Below the pieces are notes generated by a model. It was given only the letters and a program-made list of their open reading frames with translations, had not been told where the DNA came from and ran no database searches. A stretch of DNA of 64,000 nucleotides from Nannochloropsis oceanica (taxonomy: Eukaryota > Sar > Eustigmatophyceae > Eustigmatales > Monodopsidaceae), in assembly GCA_004519485.1 (NCBI GenBank), contig CP038135.1, forward strand, positions 435,001 through 499,000. Reading direction: 5' to 3'. Shown here piece after piece: positions 61,654 through 64,000 of this stretch; within the stretch, counting starts at the first letter, position 1, and every line of letters starts with the position of its first letter. The translations under genes were made by a program, and so were the position numbers.

Positions 61654-62900
61654 CTGTTGATTTCAAAGGTCGGTGATAGTAGAGAAAGTGAATGTCTCAA
61701 CCATCCTATAAACCCTCCCGCCCCAACTCCTCCCTCAGTCATCAAATCAGGCGGTAAGAAGACACTCTTACCATTGCTTTTCAGGTTGATAAGGTAGGCT
61801 TCTATAAGCTAGAAATGCCTCTGAACCGCACCGGTATTGACGCCTATGTACAGTAGAGACGGGACGGTGGTGAGCGCCTTCGCTGATGTAAAGCCGAGTG
61901 CTTGCTTGGTTATTGTTGAGGGTCTTGTCGACGAGAGAATCAAAAAAACAAGTGCGCGGGGAACCGTTGGTCCTAGCCCTCCATCTGCAGACACAGCCCA
62001 GCAAAAGCACGAGGGCAAATACGAGTTATCAATGCATCATGTAAGCTCGGAGGTGTCGGCGTCGAATGACTAAGACAGCAGGCGTGTCTGCAGCCACCTA
62101 AGATGCCCAAGTGACGGGCGGACTTCGGAATGCGGCAACGGCAGTGAGGTGAAGAAAAATCAATACTAAAAAGTGACTCGGACCGCTTCCACCGCACCAG
62201 ACAAAAATCTGTACACTCATACCCCCGACGGGTAGCAACGACTCAACAAACTCGACCCAAGTACAAATACTCAACGAACACAACACAATTAGCGTTTGTT
62301 TGCCGTCCGCCGCGGTGCGGGTCGTAGGGAAGGGTCGTAGGCTACGACTCGTCGCCCGGGCTTTGGGGTCTGGTCGCAATGCCAAAAGTAAAAGGAAATC
62401 TTTTCAGGAAAATGAAGACTAAATAGTATTTTTATAATCATAAAATGACAACGACACACTTGTGATCGAGCGATATCTCGTCTCTGATCACAAGGGCCCT
62501 TTCTGCGCCATCCAAGGGCCATTTGTTTTCCCCCATGTAGCGCCTTGACAGTCTATTTTTTCATTCATTTGCCTTGCCAACTACTATGTCTATAAGCCCA
62601 TCCATGATCGAAAAGAGGATCAAGCACAATTGTGGACATTTTATTGGCCGCATCGCTGTTCCCGAGAAAAATAAACAAACACCACGTGTTCCGCGCTCGA
62701 CGACCTCGTTTTCACCTTTCTTCTTTGATGGCCCCGGCCCTATTCTGGGACAGTTTGTATATTTCAGGCTACTGACATGACATTTGGGGATTCCAGCGTG
62801 TTTCGGGGCATGAACGCCAACAATAATTGAAGAGTCAGAGAACCCCCCAGTATCGGCTGTTTTGTTGAGTCTACGTGTCGTAATGTTAATAATATTATTA
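61654..62900. other. Gene-poor region, may contain 5' exons of the acidic-tail gene
   Basis: No gene could be fixed. The upstream exons of the acidic-tail gene should lie here on the minus strand. Around 62320-62350 the motif GTCGTAGG recurs near its inverse CCTACGAC-like sequence (GTCGTAGGCTACGAC is a perfect palindrome). From about 62870 the sequence becomes AT-rich (ATTATATTATATATACT). Confidence 0.4.
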
Positions 62901-63138
62901 TATTATATATACTAGCGGGTACGCCCGCCCTGTGGGCAGCCAGGGGTAGTGCTGTTGTTGTGTGAGTCATAGGAAAAAGAGAAGATGGGGGAAGGAGGAA
63001 TTAGAAGGGGAGCATGTACTCCAGGTGCACACCTGGGGTAGTTACTTGTGTAATTGTGTTGTGTGTGTGTGAAGGAGGAGGGGAAGACCAAGAGAGAAAG
63101 AGTCCGTTTCGAATGTTGTTATCTTTTCTTTTTTGAGA

Positions 63139-63293
63139 GGTTAACTTTTTGAAGGGTCAGAGCTTCCAAAAGTTGCAATCTACTTGTCGTCCCCGGTTTT
63201 TCCCCACGGTCAACTCTACTTCGCGCTCTCGAGAGCCAGAGGGGTAAGGAGGTTGCGACTTTTTGGAGGCTCTGACCCTGTAAAAAGTTGACC
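63139..63293. repeat. Imperfect inverted repeat (about 40-bp arms)
   Basis: The arm at 63139-63178 (GGTTAACTTTTTGAAGGGTC onward) pairs with the arm at 63253-63293 (TTGCGACTTTTTGGAGGCTC onward) in inverted orientation, with about six mismatches by eye and a 74-bp spacer. The left arm runs into the plus-strand helicase fragment. Confidence 0.8.
63151..63240 (+). pseudogene. C-terminal fragment of a Pif1/Helitron-type helicase, plus-strand copy
   Basis: Plus-strand translation reads EGSELPKVAIYLSSP then VFPHGQLYFALSRAR. This is the conserved last motif of Pif1-like helicases, including those in Helitron DNA transposons (known family pattern: YLPxPVFxHGQLYVALSR). Only this short end is present and it is not in a longer open frame, so it is a relic. 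Confidence 0.7.
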
Positions 63294-63459
63294 TCCAAAA
63301 CGTTATTAGGTGTGGCTGTGCACTGTTGTGATAGTCTATACTTCCATCATGACTTCCGGTTGCTGTGGTGGTGACTGTAGTGGTTTCATGCACATGAACA
63401 CTTGCTTATAGACTACATTGGGCGTGGTAAGAGGGAGGGGGCTGGCCGTGCAGAGGAGG

Positions 63460-63561
63460 GTGGGTGACCATCATGGTGATGTTGGTGGGGTCTCCTACTC
63501 TCGAGAGCGCCACATAGAGTTGATTGTGAGCAAATACCGGGGACGGCACGTAGATTGCGAC
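63460..63561 (-). pseudogene. C-terminal fragment of a Pif1/Helitron-type helicase, minus-strand copy
   Basis: Minus-strand translation from 63561 reads VAIYVPSPVFAHNQLYVALS then RVGDPTNITMMVT, the same helicase end motif as the plus-strand copy at 63172 but diverged and facing it. Upstream on the minus strand, the homologous bases before VAIY continue in a shifted frame (CAGACCTTCCAAAAAGTCGC), so the copy is decayed. Helitron helicases end with this motif; a host Pif1 gene is the alternative, but two short inverted copies favour a mobile-element origin. Confidence 0.72.
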
Positions 63562-64000
63562 TTTTTGGAAGGTCTGAATGATATCATGAGTCTTTATGTC
63601 GTATGCTGCTGCAACGTCATTTTCGTGCGAATGCGTTATCGGCCCTGTCTGTCAGCTTCGCGCTCGACTTGATTGCGTGGCCTCCACACAGAATTATTAC
63701 GCGGGCGCCCCCTGCCTCGGCCTCGGCCAAGGCCAAGGCCCTGGCCCTGGCCTGCGACTCCAAATGGCTCAGGTTGAATTGCATCATCTTTGCCGTTCGT
63801 GAATTGGCTGCCAAAATGTGTCGCACGTCGAAGACGGCAACCACGACCCAACTGCTGCGCATCATTCTCGCCTTGCTCGTTACCACTAACATGGCCTTTA
63901 GGGTCGTCTTCACCACCATTCATGCCCCCAGAATGCATCACCCTACACCCTCCACACACACCCCATAAAAAATATGGAGAAGGGCAAAGATCGCGGCCAT

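Noticed and set aside
63636-63968. Overlapping frames with Gly/Arg or Ala-rich repeats near the window end
   Set aside because: The GGCCAAGGCC-type short repeats generate open frames in several phases; no coherent domain could be read.

Overview
The window looks like nuclear DNA from a photosynthetic stramenopile, most likely a eustigmatophyte such as Nannochloropsis (inference). Two reasons support this. Genes are compact with few short GT-AG introns, often with GTACGT or GTAAGT donors. Two products, at 39225 and 41251, begin with a signal peptide followed by an alanine-phenylalanine cleavage site (STAF and ASAF), the known plastid-targeting signature of heterokont algae. No RNA gene, CRISPR array or virus-like element was recognised.

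Layout: 1-10 kb holds an ArfGAP2/3 (minus), a type III PI 4-kinase (minus) and a 1026-residue protein with weak FANCB resemblance (plus). 10-20 kb holds a sugar-porter transporter, a six-exon mitochondrial-looking gene (minus), an RRM plus five-zinc-knuckle RNA-binding protein and a COG0523/CobW GTPase. 20-31 kb holds a TPX2-like spindle factor, an OSCA/CSC1 channel (minus), an STN1-like OB-fold protein and a secreted cysteine-repeat protein with an acidic tail (minus). 31-42 kb holds an NRBF2/Atg38-like protein, RCL1 (minus), a small two-exon orphan (minus), a double ACT-domain protein, four-exon alpha-tubulin (minus), a plastid membrane protein and a plastid (P)APS reductase. 42-60 kb holds CMR1/WDR76 (minus), Listerin, PDS5, a TauD-type dioxygenase (minus) and a DUF4286-prolyl-hydroxylase-like fusion. 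60-64 kb holds an acidic-tailed gene (minus) and then gene-poor DNA with inverted remnants of a Pif1/Helitron-type helicase.

Most neighbours alternate in strand, giving divergent pairs with short shared promoters (122 and 231 bp in two cases) and convergent pairs with short 3' gaps. There is no operon and little pathway clustering. Cell-division and chromosome genes are nonetheless frequent: alpha-tubulin, TPX2, PDS5, CMR1, STN1-like and FANCB-like. So are membrane-traffic and phosphoinositide genes: ArfGAP, PI4K and NRBF2-like. Exon structures for the multi-exon genes were worked out by hand from splice sites and reading phase. One of them, at 14134-15200, does not close in phase.
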